DNA of 24,517 nt. Origin: Acidobacteriaceae bacterium (GTDB lineage: Bacteria; Acidobacteriota; Vicinamibacteria; Vicinamibacterales; CAVVIG01). Shown piece by piece: positions 16,282-24,517 of the stretch; position 1 is the first letter of the stretch, and every line of letters begins with the position of its first letter. The notes beneath the pieces were generated by a model. It did not search any database. It was given only the letters and a program-made list of their open reading frames with translations, and was not told the DNA's origin. The stretch is from positions 1-24,517 of the forward strand of contig JAISPN010000028.1 of the NCBI GenBank assembly GCA_031274845.1, given 5' to 3'. The translations under genes were made by a program, and so were the position numbers.

Positions 16282-17028
16282 TCAGCCGATCGCGTGTTCG
16301 AAGATGACGATGGTGATGATGCCGGCGGCGATGAGCAGCACCTGCCGGAGCGCGTTGCGGTCGATCTGGCCGCGGTGCAGATTTGGAATCAGATCGGACA
16401 TGGCGATGTACAGCAGACTTGCCGACGCGAACGACAGCACGTAGGGACGGATGTTCGGCACGACCGAGACCGTCGCGAACGCGAAGAGCGCGCCGAGCAG
16501 GCCCGATACGCCAGAGACGACGTTCAGGAGCAGCGCGCGGCGGCGGCTGTATCCGGCCGCCAGCAGGATGGCGACATCGCCCACCTCTTGCGGAATCTCG
16601 TGCGCGGCCACGGCAATGGCGGTGTTGACGCCGAGCGGCACGGACGTCATGACGGCGGTGGCGATGATGGCGCCGTCGATGAAGTTGTGGACCGCGTCGC
16701 TGACGAGCACGAGTTGCGCGGTGGCGCCGTGGACCTGACATTCGTCCGTGTGGCAGTGCCGCAACTGCACGAGCTTTTCGAGCATGAAGAACACGAGGAT
16801 GCCGGCGAGCAACGTGCTGAAGACGTAGGTCGGGTGCAGGAGTTCAAGCGCTTCGGGCAGCAGCGCCAGTAGCGCAATGCCGAGCAGCGCGCCGACCGCG
16901 TAGCTGACCAGCCACGGCACCAGACGCCGGCGAAGCGTGTCGTTGAACAGCAGAAGCGAGGAGGCGACCAGCAAGCCGCCGGAGCTGCCAAGAAGGCTCA
17001 GGCCCAGCGCCGTCGTGAGGAGAGACAC
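16282..17028 (-). CDS. ZIP family divalent metal transporter
   Basis: 248 aa, start GTG at 17028. About eight hydrophobic segments. The metal path is recognised by SDAVHNFIDG (110-119; H114, N115, D118) in TM4 and AAHEIPQEVGD (141-151; H143, E144, E147) in TM5. A His/Cys-rich cytoplasmic loop (HCHTDECQVH, 91-100) lies between TM3 and TM4. The protein is of the ZupT/GufA-like class and should move Zn2+ or Fe2+ into the cytoplasm. It is the first gene of a two-gene operon with the MbfA-like iron exporter, 10 nt apart. The gene starts 93 bp from a divergent SDR gene. TAAGAT 6 nt before the GTG and no Shine-Dalgarno suggest a leaderless transcript. No metal-regulator operator was recognised. Confidence 0.9.
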   Translation of the reverse strand: MSLLTTALGLSLLGSSGGLLVASSLLLFNDTLRRRLVPWLVSYAVGALLGIALLALLPEALELLHPTYVFSTLLAGILVFFMLEKLVQLRHCHTDECQVHGATAQLVLVSDAVHNFIDGAIIATAVMTSVPLGVNTAIAVAAHEIPQEVGDVAILLAAGYSRRRALLLNVVSGVSGLLGALFAFATVSVVPNIRPYVLSFASASLLYIAMSDLIPNLHRGQIDRNALRQVLLIAAGIITIVIFEHAIG

Positions 17029-17034
17029 GTCGAC

Positions 17035-17040
17035 ATCTTA
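17035..17040 (-). promoter_or_regulatory. -10-like TAAGAT ahead of the ZIP/MbfA operon
   Basis: The hexamer ends 6 nt before the GTG start of the ZIP gene. Matches 4 of 6 positions of TATAAT; no clear -35. Assigned by eye. Confidence 0.3.
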
Positions 17041-17109
17041 ATCGGTGAGGTCGTTGCGGCGATACCGCACGCGGAATCGGATGCGATCTGCCTCGCGCCA
17101 AAGTCGGCA

Positions 17110-17115
17110 TAGACT
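17110..17115 (+). promoter_or_regulatory. -10-like TAGACT ahead of the SDR gene
   Basis: The hexamer ends 6 nt before ATG 17122. No -35 or Shine-Dalgarno is seen, so a leaderless start is possible. Confidence 0.3.
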
Positions 17116-17121
17116 ACGCGC

Positions 17122-17901
17122 ATGTCTCTCTCGCAAAAATCAATCATCGTCACTGGCGCGAGCAGCGGAATTGGCCGCGCCACGGCGCTCGAACTGGCGC
17201 GTCAGCATGCCCGGCTCGTTCTCGTGTCGCGGGACGCGGCGTCTCTTGAATCACTGGCGGCAGCGATCCGGACAGATGCCGGTTCGTCTGGCGCGGAGGT
17301 CGTTGTCTGCGCCGCTGATGTGACCGCCGACCGCGCGCCAGCCACGATCGTGCGTGCCGCGGTGGACGCGTTCGGTGGCATCGACGTGTTGGTGAATGCC
17401 GCAGGCGTCATCGCGACCGGAACTGTCGAGAGCACGTCTGACGAGGCGTGGGACCAGATGATGCACATCAACCTTCGCGCGCCGTTCCGGTTGATGCGCG
17501 AGGCGACGCCGCACCTCAAGGCGCGTCGCGGCGCGGTCATTAACGTATCGAGCGTCAACGGACTCCGGTCGTTTGCCGGCGTGCTCGCGTACTGCGTGAG
17601 CAAGGCGGGCGTCGATCACCTGACGCGGTGCGCCGCGCTTGAGATGGCGCCGCACGGCGTGCGCGTGAACGCGGTGAATCCCGGCGTGACGGTGACCAGC
17701 CTGCACCGCCGCGGCGGCATGAACGACGAGCAGTACGACGCGTTCCTGTCGCGCTCGAAGGAGACGCATCCGCTCGGACGTCCGGGGCGTCCCGAGGAGG
17801 TGGCGGCGCTCATCGTCTATCTCGCGTCTGACCAAGCCGCGTGGATGACGGGGGAGACGATTCCGATTGACGGCGGACGTCACCTGACCTGTTTGCGATA
17901 G
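17122..17901 (+). CDS. Short-chain dehydrogenase/reductase (classical SDR)
   Basis: 259 aa. NAD(P)-dependent oxidoreductase with Rossmann motif TGASSGIG (11-18), NAAG (92-95), active-site Ser143/144 in NVSSVNG, and YxxxK (Tyr157, Lys161). N-terminal Arg37 in VSRD follows the second strand and suggests preference for NADPH, as in many classical SDRs. The C-terminal region has the common PGVTVT and PEEVAALIVYLASDQAAWMT-like pattern ending IDGGRH. FabG-type or sugar/alcohol dehydrogenases are equally compatible; the substrate cannot be read from sequence. The gene stands alone, divergent from the ZIP gene and converging on a small methyltransferase gene with only 20 bp between stops. Confidence 0.92.
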   Translation: MSLSQKSIIVTGASSGIGRATALELARQHARLVLVSRDAASLESLAAAIRTDAGSSGAEVVVCAADVTADRAPATIVRAAVDAFGGIDVLVNAAGVIATGTVESTSDEAWDQMMHINLRAPFRLMREATPHLKARRGAVINVSSVNGLRSFAGVLAYCVSKAGVDHLTRCAALEMAPHGVRVNAVNPGVTVTSLHRRGGMNDEQYDAFLSRSKETHPLGRPGRPEEVAALIVYLASDQAAWMTGETIPIDGGRHLTCLR

Positions 17902-17921
17902 CGCGTGTGGCGCTGTCGCAT

Positions 17922-18479
17922 TTACGCGCGCGCCTTTGCGCCTTCGACGAAGATCAGCCCTTCGCGCTCGCCGAGGACACGCGTGGCGCGGAAACCAGCG
18001 GCTTCGAACAGGGGGCGGGCGTCAACGCTGATGGTGCGTGATGCGCGTGAGATAAACGCGGTCCAGCCGCTCTGGCCGGTCGTGCCGACAACCATCGCGC
18101 GTCCTCCAGGCCGCAGCAGCCGCAGCGCTTCCCGGAGTGCGGCGGTCCGTGCGTCATCGGTCATCGCCGTGAAGGCGCCAGCGGTATCGTCGATGAGCAC
18201 GAGATCGGCCGCGTCGCCGTCGAGTCCCGTGGCCTCGGGCGTGCCTGTCTCGATTTCGAGGTGGACCCCCTGCGCCCGCGCCCCTTTTTCGGCGCGCGTG
18301 GCGGCGGCCGCGTCGTTCACGACGACCACCGCGCGCCCGGACAGTCCGACGGTGGCGGCAATGGCGGCGAGGCGTCCGCCGTCCGCGCAGCCGATCTGGA
18401 CGAAGCGGTCGCCCAGCCTGGTTCCGGCCATGCCGACGGCGAGCGCGTGCGGATCGTGTTTGCGTCTCAAGGGGATCAT
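17922..18479 (-). CDS. Class I SAM-dependent methyltransferase
   Basis: 185 aa from ATG at 18479 (MIPLRRKHDP). The frame is open for another 483 codons upstream, but that part is antisense to ino1 and shows no domain; the methyltransferase begins here. Motif I is FVQIGCADGGRL (26-37), motif II acidic end VVVVND (51-56), motif III/IV ADLVLIDDT (91-99) and post-motif LRLLRPGGRAMVVGTT (119-134), giving a small Rossmann-like methyltransferase with no obvious substrate domain. Substrate unknown; UbiE-like and arsenite-type relatives look similar at this level. Start is 27 bp from the divergent ino1 start, with no Shine-Dalgarno. C-terminus is complete (TAA-like stop at 17922). Confidence 0.8.
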   Translation of the reverse strand: MIPLRRKHDPHALAVGMAGTRLGDRFVQIGCADGGRLAAIAATVGLSGRAVVVVNDAAAATRAEKGARAQGVHLEIETGTPEATGLDGDAADLVLIDDTAGAFTAMTDDARTAALREALRLLRPGGRAMVVGTTGQSGWTAFISRASRTISVDARPLFEAAGFRATRVLGEREGLIFVEGAKARA

Positions 18480-18490
18480 CGAAGGTTGAT

Positions 18491-18498
18491 GATATAGT
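18491..18498. promoter_or_regulatory. Shared bidirectional -10-like element GATATAGT
   Basis: In the 27-bp gap, TATAGT (18493-18498, plus; 5 of 6 to TATAAT) ends 8 nt before the ino1 GTG. The same bases on the minus strand give TATATC, 11 nt before the methyltransferase ATG. Assigned by eye. Confidence 0.4.
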
Positions 18499-18506
18499 TT
18501 TTGCCC

Positions 18507-19820
18507 GTGTCTACACCTGTTGAAATTGCTCCCGCCCGTGGCAAGCTTGGCATTCTTCTCGTCGGTCTCGGCGCGGTCAGCACGACGACCATCGCCGGCG
18601 TCTTCGCCATCCGTAAAGGACTCGCGAAGCCGATTGGATCGCTCGCCGAAATGGGGACGATCCGCCTCGGCAAACGCACCGACGGCCGCTCGCCGCTCAT
18701 TCGAGAATTCGTGCCGCTCGCCGAACTGAACGACATCGTTTTTGGCGGCTGGGACATCTTCGAGGACAACTGTTACGAGGCGGCGAAACACGCCGGCGTG
18801 CTCGAGGAGAAACTGCTCGAACAGGTGAAGGACGAGCTGTCGGCCATCAAGCCGATGCCGGCCGTATTCGATCGGCAATACGTCAAGCGGCTCGACGGCC
18901 CGAACGTCAAGAAGGGCAAGAACAAGAAGGATCTGGCCGATCAGCTCATCGCCGACATCCGCGCCTTCAAGAAGACCCACCACTGCGATCGCCTCGTGCT
19001 CATCTGGGCGGGTAGCACGGAAATCTTCATGCAGGAAGCGCCGTGTCACCGGTCGCTGGCGGCGTTCGAGAAGGGGCTGGCCGAGAGCGATCCGGCGATT
19101 GCGTCGAGCATGATCTACGCGTACGCGGCAATCAGCGAAGGCATCCCGTACGGCAACGCCGCGCCGAACCTGAGCGCGGAGGTGCCGGCGCTGCAGGAGT
19201 TGGCGGCCAAGACCGGCTCGCCGGTGTGCGGCAACGACATGAAGACCGGCCAGACGCTCATCAAGACTGTCATCGCGCCGGGGCTCAAGGCGCGCATGAT
19301 CGGCGTCAACGGCTGGTACTCGACCAACATTCTTGGCAACCGCGACGGCGAAGTGCTCGACGATCCGGAGTCGTTCAAGACGAAGGAAGAAAGCAAGAAG
19401 GGGGCGCTCGACTACATCTTCCAGCCGCACCTCTACCCGGATCTCTACAAGGATCTCTCGCACGTCGTCCGCATCAACTACTACCCGCCGCGCGGCGACA
19501 ACAAGGAAGGCTGGGACAACATCGACATCTTCGGCTGGCTCGGGTACCCGATGCAGCTCAAGATCAACTTCCTCTGCCGCGACAGCATTCTGGCGGCGCC
19601 CATCGTGCTCGACGTCGCGCTCTTCCTCGATCTCGCCCGGCGCGCCGGCATGAAGGGGATTCAGGAGTGGCTCTCGTTCTACTTCAAGAGCCCGATGCAC
19701 GCGAAGGATCTCTACCCCGAGCACGACCTCTTCATCCAGTTGATGAAGCTGAAGAACACGCTCCGTTACCTCAAGGGCGAAGAGCTCATTACCCATCTTG
19801 GACGGGAGTACTACGACTAG
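18507..19820 (+). CDS. ino1: myo-Inositol-1-phosphate synthase (Ino1)
   Basis: 437 aa from GTG at 18507 (MSTPVEIAPARGKLGIL); a TTG two codons earlier is too close to the -10-like element to be likely. It converts glucose 6-phosphate to 1L-myo-inositol 1-phosphate with NAD+. Seen: NAD-binding GLGAVSTTTIAGV near 20-32, FGGWDIFEDN, IWAGSTE, GNDMKTGQTLIK (catalytic domain), GWYSTNILGNRDGEVL, and the C-terminal half with KTKEESK and LGYPMQLKINFLCRDS. Length suits the bacterial/archaeal type. Inositol could feed phosphatidylinositol or inositol-based solutes. It has no Shine-Dalgarno and probably a near-leaderless message. Its end overlaps the next gene's start by 23 nt. Confidence 0.95.
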   Translation: MSTPVEIAPARGKLGILLVGLGAVSTTTIAGVFAIRKGLAKPIGSLAEMGTIRLGKRTDGRSPLIREFVPLAELNDIVFGGWDIFEDNCYEAAKHAGVLEEKLLEQVKDELSAIKPMPAVFDRQYVKRLDGPNVKKGKNKKDLADQLIADIRAFKKTHHCDRLVLIWAGSTEIFMQEAPCHRSLAAFEKGLAESDPAIASSMIYAYAAISEGIPYGNAAPNLSAEVPALQELAAKTGSPVCGNDMKTGQTLIKTVIAPGLKARMIGVNGWYSTNILGNRDGEVLDDPESFKTKEESKKGALDYIFQPHLYPDLYKDLSHVVRINYYPPRGDNKEGWDNIDIFGWLGYPMQLKINFLCRDSILAAPIVLDVALFLDLARRAGMKGIQEWLSFYFKSPMHAKDLYPEHDLFIQLMKLKNTLRYLKGEELITHLGREYYD

Positions 19821-20334
19821 GTCGCCGTATCTGCGGCCAGCCCTCCTCGGCGGAATCGCCACGGGAGTGCTGTCGGCGCTCCCGCTCGTCAGCGCGGCGA
19901 ATCTCTGTTGCTGTCTGTGGGTGGTCACCGGCGGACTCCTGGCGGCGTATCTGCTCCAGCAGAATCAGTCCACGCCGATTACACCTGGTGACGGCGCGCT
20001 GGTCGGCCTGTTCGCGGGGCTCTTTAGCGCGGCGGTCGTCTTCGTTGTCTCCATTCCGGTCGGGATGATCACCGCGCCGATGGAGCGCGCCATTCTCGAG
20101 CGCGTGCTGACGACGGCAAACAACTTCCCGCCTGAACTTCGACAGGTGCTCGAAAACTACACGGCGCAACGCGCCGATGCCGGTTTCTTCGGGCAGGTGC
20201 TCTTCAGTCTGCTGGGCGGATTTCTGGTCGCCTGCGTATTCCTCGTCATCGGTTCCATCTTCTCGACGCTTGGTGGCGTGCTCGGCGCCGCTATTTTTTC
20301 GCGGCGAGTGGCGCCACCCGCCGACTCTTTGTAG
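19798..20334 (+). CDS. Small integral membrane protein of unknown function
   Basis: 178 aa from TTG 19798 (MDGSTTTRSPYLRPALLGG), overlapping the ino1 stop by 23 nt. No better start is seen before the first hydrophobic segment. Four to five membrane segments are predicted by eye: LLGGIATGVLSALPLV, a Cys-rich ANLCCCLWVVTGGLLAAYLL, LVGLFAGLFSAAVVFVVSIP, and two near the C-terminus around LLGGFLVACVFLVIGSIF and TLGGVLGAAIF. A soluble loop with ENYTAQRADAG separates the halves. The repeated 'G-G-L/V-x-G' pattern and the CCC motif are notable; similar small 'GGxxAG' membrane proteins accompany stress or lipid genes in acidobacteria but no named family is certain. Overlap with ino1 suggests joint translation and possibly a link to inositol lipids. 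Confidence 0.72.
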   Translation: MDGSTTTRSPYLRPALLGGIATGVLSALPLVSAANLCCCLWVVTGGLLAAYLLQQNQSTPITPGDGALVGLFAGLFSAAVVFVVSIPVGMITAPMERAILERVLTTANNFPPELRQVLENYTAQRADAGFFGQVLFSLLGGFLVACVFLVIGSIFSTLGGVLGAAIFSRRVAPPADSL

Positions 20335-20370
20335 ACTTCAGCCTGCGCCCAATATGTGCGCGAGGCTGAT

Positions 20371-22335
<1,965 letters not shown>

Positions 22336-22336
22336 C

Positions 22337-22430
22337 GATCATCTGGTGATCTCGTCATCTGGTTGTCTGGTCATTGGTGACGGGGACGGATGTCAATGAC
22401 CAGACGACCAGATCACCCGATGACCAGATA
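22337..22430. repeat. Octamer-repeat element, inverted pair and hairpin, locus 3 (behind acs)
   Basis: Plus-oriented units at 22396-22427: ATGACCAG, ACGACCAG, ATCACCCG, ATGACCAG. Minus-oriented units at 22343-22374: ATGACCAG, ACAACCAG, ATGACGAG, ATCACCAG. The inner 20 nt of each arm (22357-22376 and 22394-22413) pair at 19 of 20 positions across a 17-nt loop. In the 97-bp gap behind acs it may serve as terminator or mRNA 3'-end protector; no T-run is present. Confidence 0.82.
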
Positions 22431-22471
22431 AAATGAACCGCGTTCCGCTGGTTTTCGTCTCACATACCACC

Positions 22472-23158
22472 ATGGCACTCATCGAAACCGTCGACCTCTG
22501 GAAAACCTACGTGATGGGGGAAGAGGAAATTCACGCGCTGAAAGGCGTGTCGATTCAGATTGAACAGGGTGAATATGTCGCCATCATGGGGCCGTCGGGC
22601 TCGGGCAAATCAACCTTGATGAACTTGATCGGGTGCCTCGATACGCCGAGCAAGGGGTCGTATCTGCTGAACGGCAAGCAGGTGAGCCAGATGAACGACA
22701 ACGAGCTGGCGCGTATCCGCAACGAAGAGATCGGGTTCGTGTTCCAGACCTTTAACCTGCTGCCGCGCGCGACGGCGCTCAGGAATGTCGAGTTGCCGCT
22801 CGTTTACGCCGGCGTGACCGCCCATGAGCGTGAGCAGCGCGCGAAGACGGCGCTCGAAAAGGTGGAGCTTGCGAGCCGGATGATGCATCGCCCCAACGAA
22901 CTGTCGGGCGGCCAGCGTCAGCGCGTCGCCATTGCGCGGGCGCTCGTCAACACCCCGTCGATTCTGCTGGCCGACGAGCCGACCGGAAACCTCGATTCGA
23001 AAACGGGTGTCGAGATCATGGCGCTCTTCGAACGGCTGCACCAGTCGGGCAACACCATCGTCCTCGTCACGCACGAGCCTGACGTTGCCGCGTACGCGTA
23101 CCGCACGATCCACATTCGCGACGGACAGGTCGAGAACGACATCCGCCGCGCGGCGTAA
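22472..23158 (+). CDS. ABC transporter ATPase, LolD/MacB type (orphan)
   Basis: 228 aa from ATG 22472 (MALIETVDLWKTY), chosen because family members start at this point; an ATG at 22433 adds 13 unconserved residues. Neither start has a clear Shine-Dalgarno. Motifs: MGPSGSGKST (Walker A, about 38-47), LSGGQRQR signature with VAIARAL, ILLADEPTGNLD (Walker B and D-loop), and LVTHEPDVA with the switch His. Such ATPases drive lipoprotein release (LolD), macrolide/toxin export (MacB) or FtsE-like functions through a paired FtsX/MacB-type permease. The partner permease is missing on both sides: acs lies upstream, and peptide-transporter genes converge downstream. The partner may be encoded elsewhere. 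Exact role is open. Confidence 0.9.
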   Translation: MALIETVDLWKTYVMGEEEIHALKGVSIQIEQGEYVAIMGPSGSGKSTLMNLIGCLDTPSKGSYLLNGKQVSQMNDNELARIRNEEIGFVFQTFNLLPRATALRNVELPLVYAGVTAHEREQRAKTALEKVELASRMMHRPNELSGGQRQRVAIARALVNTPSILLADEPTGNLDSKTGVEIMALFERLHQSGNTIVLVTHEPDVAAYAYRTIHIRDGQVENDIRRAA

Positions 23159-23161
23159 CGC

Positions 23162-23206
23162 GACAGCCGTCCGCGCACCAGCTGTCATTCCGCTCACGCA
23201 TGCGTG
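23162..23206. terminator. Palindromes between converging transporter genes
   Basis: GACAGC (23162-23167) pairs with GCTGTC (23181-23186) across 13 nt, and CACGCATGCGTG (23195-23206) is a perfect 12-bp palindrome. Neither has a T-run. They sit between the LolD-type gene and the OppF-like gene, where bidirectional termination would be expected, but this is weak evidence. Confidence 0.3.
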
Positions 23207-23247
23207 TCCGCCGAACGTGACGCGTTCAAGCGGGGGATTCTGTAGGT

Positions 23248-24126
23248 CTACGCGCGGACGAAGTGCCCCTCTGCGATTTCTCGGAGAGGACACGCCCGAT
23301 CGATGGCGTCTCGCTCTAGCTTGATGCGCGATCGCGGCTCGTCCGGGTCGTGTGCCGGAATCGCCGACAAGAGCGCCTGCGTGTACGGATGACGCGCGCG
23401 GCTGAAGATCGTCTCGGTGGGCGCCATCTCCACGATCGATCCCAGATACATCACGGCGACGCGGTTGCAAATGTGCCGCACCACGTGCAGATCGTGCGAG
23501 ATGAACAGGTACGTCAGATGGAGACGCTGCTGCAGGTCGGTGAGCAGGTTGATGACCTGCGCTTGCACCGAGACGTCGAGCGCCGACACCGGTTCGTCGA
23601 GCACGAGCAGTGACGGATGAAGCGCCAGCGCGCGCGCGAGCCCGATGCGCTGCCGCTGTCCGCCGCTGAACTGATGCGGATACCGTTCGAGGTGTCCCGC
23701 GTCGAGCCCGACGAGAGAGAACAGTTCTTCGACGCGCGTTTTCCGCGCGTGCGTATCTCCGAGCTTGTGAATGACGAGCGGTTCCTCGACGATCTCTCGC
23801 GCGCGCATCCGTGGATTGAGCGACGAGTACGGGTCCTGAAACACGATCTGCATGTGCCGACGCGCCTCACGCAACTGGCGGCGCGGCATTGTCAGCACAT
23901 TGTGGCCGCCGAAGCGGACTTCACCCGACGTGGGCTCGACAAGACGCAGGATGCATCGTCCTGTCGTGGTCTTGCCGCTGCCGGTTTCACCGACGAGGCC
24001 AAAGGTCTCGCCCGCGTTGATGGCAAAACTCACATCGTCCACAGCGGTGATGGAGGTGCCGCGCGAGAGCAGACCGCCGCCACGATGGAAGCGTTTGACG
24101 AGATGAGCGACTTCGAGCAGTGGCAT
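23248..24126 (-). CDS. Oligopeptide/dipeptide ABC transporter ATPase, OppF/DppF-like
   Basis: 292 aa from ATG 24126 (MPLLEVAHLVKRF); upstream in-frame codons overlap the OppD-like gene and are not conserved. Motifs: VGETGSGKTTTGR (Walker A), VFQDPYSSLNPRM (Q-loop, hallmark of OppF/DppF), FSGGQRQRIGLARAL, LLVLDEPVSALD and FISHDLHVV. It powers uptake of peptides or nickel/opines together with the OppD-like ATPase; permeases and binding protein are not in the window. The C-terminal oligopeptide module is short: HPYTQALLSAIPAHDP is present, but the Cys-rich GCRFHPRCP-type segment is absent, with the tail LERDAIDRACPLREIAEGHF instead. The ATG shares one base with the upstream stop (TGATG), so the two ATPases are coupled. 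Confidence 0.92.
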   Translation of the reverse strand: MPLLEVAHLVKRFHRGGGLLSRGTSITAVDDVSFAINAGETFGLVGETGSGKTTTGRCILRLVEPTSGEVRFGGHNVLTMPRRQLREARRHMQIVFQDPYSSLNPRMRAREIVEEPLVIHKLGDTHARKTRVEELFSLVGLDAGHLERYPHQFSGGQRQRIGLARALALHPSLLVLDEPVSALDVSVQAQVINLLTDLQQRLHLTYLFISHDLHVVRHICNRVAVMYLGSIVEMAPTETIFSRARHPYTQALLSAIPAHDPDEPRSRIKLERDAIDRACPLREIAEGHFVRA

Positions 24127-24517
24127 CAGGCGGTGGCGTCGTGAACGGCCGGTGGAGGGATCGTCGACGGATCGTGCAGGTAGCACCGCGCCGAGTGATT
24201 TGGCGAGATCGAATACTCCGCCGGCGGCTGCTCGTCGCACGGCGCGAAACGAGACGGACAGCGCGGATGAAACGGACAGCCGCGCGGCAAGGCGCCGAGC
24301 ATTGGAACGGCGCCAATAATCGTCTTGAGCCGCGATCCGCGCGTGGTGCCAGGGATGGAGGCCAGCAGTCCTTGCGTGTAGGGATGCGCCGGATGTCTGA
24401 GCACCTCGCGCACAGGGCCTGCTTCAACGATGCGGCCCGCGTACATGACGGCGACACGATCCGCCGTTTCGGCAATCACGCCGAAGTCGTGCGTGACGAG
24501 GAGCAGCGACAGGTGGA
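24126..24517 (-). CDS. Oligopeptide/dipeptide ABC transporter ATPase, OppD/DppD-like, C-terminal part (cut by window edge)
   Basis: 130 codons remain, running in from the right edge. The visible part starts HLSLLLVTHDFGVIAETADR, containing the switch His (VTHDFGVIA), then VAVMYAGRIVEAGPV and the oligo_HPY C-terminus: HPAHPYTQGLLASIPG, followed by GCPFHPRCPSRFAPC with the usual Cys cluster. It should pair with the OppF-like ATPase next to it; its TGA overlaps the OppF-like ATG by one base. Walker A and the signature motif lie outside the window. Substrate class cannot be decided. Confidence 0.93.
   Translation of the reverse strand, partial: HLSLLLVTHDFGVIAETADRVAVMYAGRIVEAGPVREVLRHPAHPYTQGLLASIPGTTRGSRLKTIIGAVPMLGALPRGCPFHPRCPSRFAPCDEQPPAEYSISPNHSARCYLHDPSTIPPPAVHDATA

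Noticed and set aside
17905..18489. A 194-codon plus-strand frame
   Set aside because: Ser/Arg/Ala-rich and opposite the methyltransferase gene, whose motif I and later motifs are clear on the minus strand.
18480..19928. Upstream part of a 668-codon minus-strand frame that includes the methyltransferase
   Set aside because: Only the last 185 codons encode the methyltransferase. The rest is antisense to ino1 and the adjacent membrane-protein gene and has shadow-frame composition.
24127..24240. Longer OppF-like start with 38 extra N-terminal residues
   Set aside because: The extension overlaps the OppD-like gene in another frame and is not conserved; the ATG at 24126 directly opens the ABC domain and overlaps the upstream stop codon.

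Overview
This is a high-GC bacterial chromosomal window with dense coding on both strands, short spacers, many GTG/TTG starts and many lipoprotein or secreted proteins. The gene set (large UPF0182 membrane protein, tandem FKBP and SurA-like foldases, Big_2 lipoprotein, ferritin-like/VIT1 fusion, Ino1, IspG, RecQ, Acs) and the style of the lipoproteins suggest an acidobacterium, probably Vicinamibacteria-like. That placement is inference from general family knowledge; no rRNA or other taxonomic marker is present.

Layout. (1) 1-580 is a lower-GC segment with two small genes on the minus strand: a DUF6157 gene and the start of a YdeI-type gene. They are separated by a 57-bp site with the architecture of an integron attC, so this looks like the edge of a gene-cassette array. 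It lies right behind a host operon. (2) 617-7308 (minus) is a tight four-gene envelope cluster: SurA-like parvulin lipoprotein, UPF0182 membrane protein, double-FKBP secreted isomerase, DUF885 lipoprotein. (3) 7313-8832 (minus) is a degraded patch: the C-terminal stub of a VirB10/TrbI conjugation protein, a lipoprotein, a secreted protein, and a truncated lipoprotein remnant with an in-frame stop in its signal peptide. (4) A quinone reductase-like gene (minus) diverges from ispG-recQ (plus, overlapping stop and start). (5) A Big_2 lipoprotein converges on apaG. (6) zip and mbfA-like genes (minus) form a probable metal-homeostasis operon. (7) An SDR gene, a small methyltransferase gene (minus), ino1 with an overlapping membrane-protein gene, and acs follow. 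(8) An orphan LolD/MacB-type ATPase converges on two peptide-transporter ATPase genes (OppF-like complete; OppD-like cut by the window edge).

The main non-coding signals are the attC-like site and a dispersed intergenic element built on an 8-bp period (consensus near ATGACCAG). The element occurs behind recQ, between the Big_2 gene and apaG, and behind acs. At two of the three loci it is present as an inverted pair; the copy behind acs can form a hairpin with 19 of 20 stem pairs. Several start codons without a Shine-Dalgarno sequence have a -10-like TANNNT hexamer 6-8 nt upstream, suggesting leaderless or near-leaderless transcripts, and two divergent gene pairs are separated by only 26-27 bp with overlapping opposite -10-like hexamers. 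No tRNA, rRNA, CRISPR array, transposase or integrase gene was seen.
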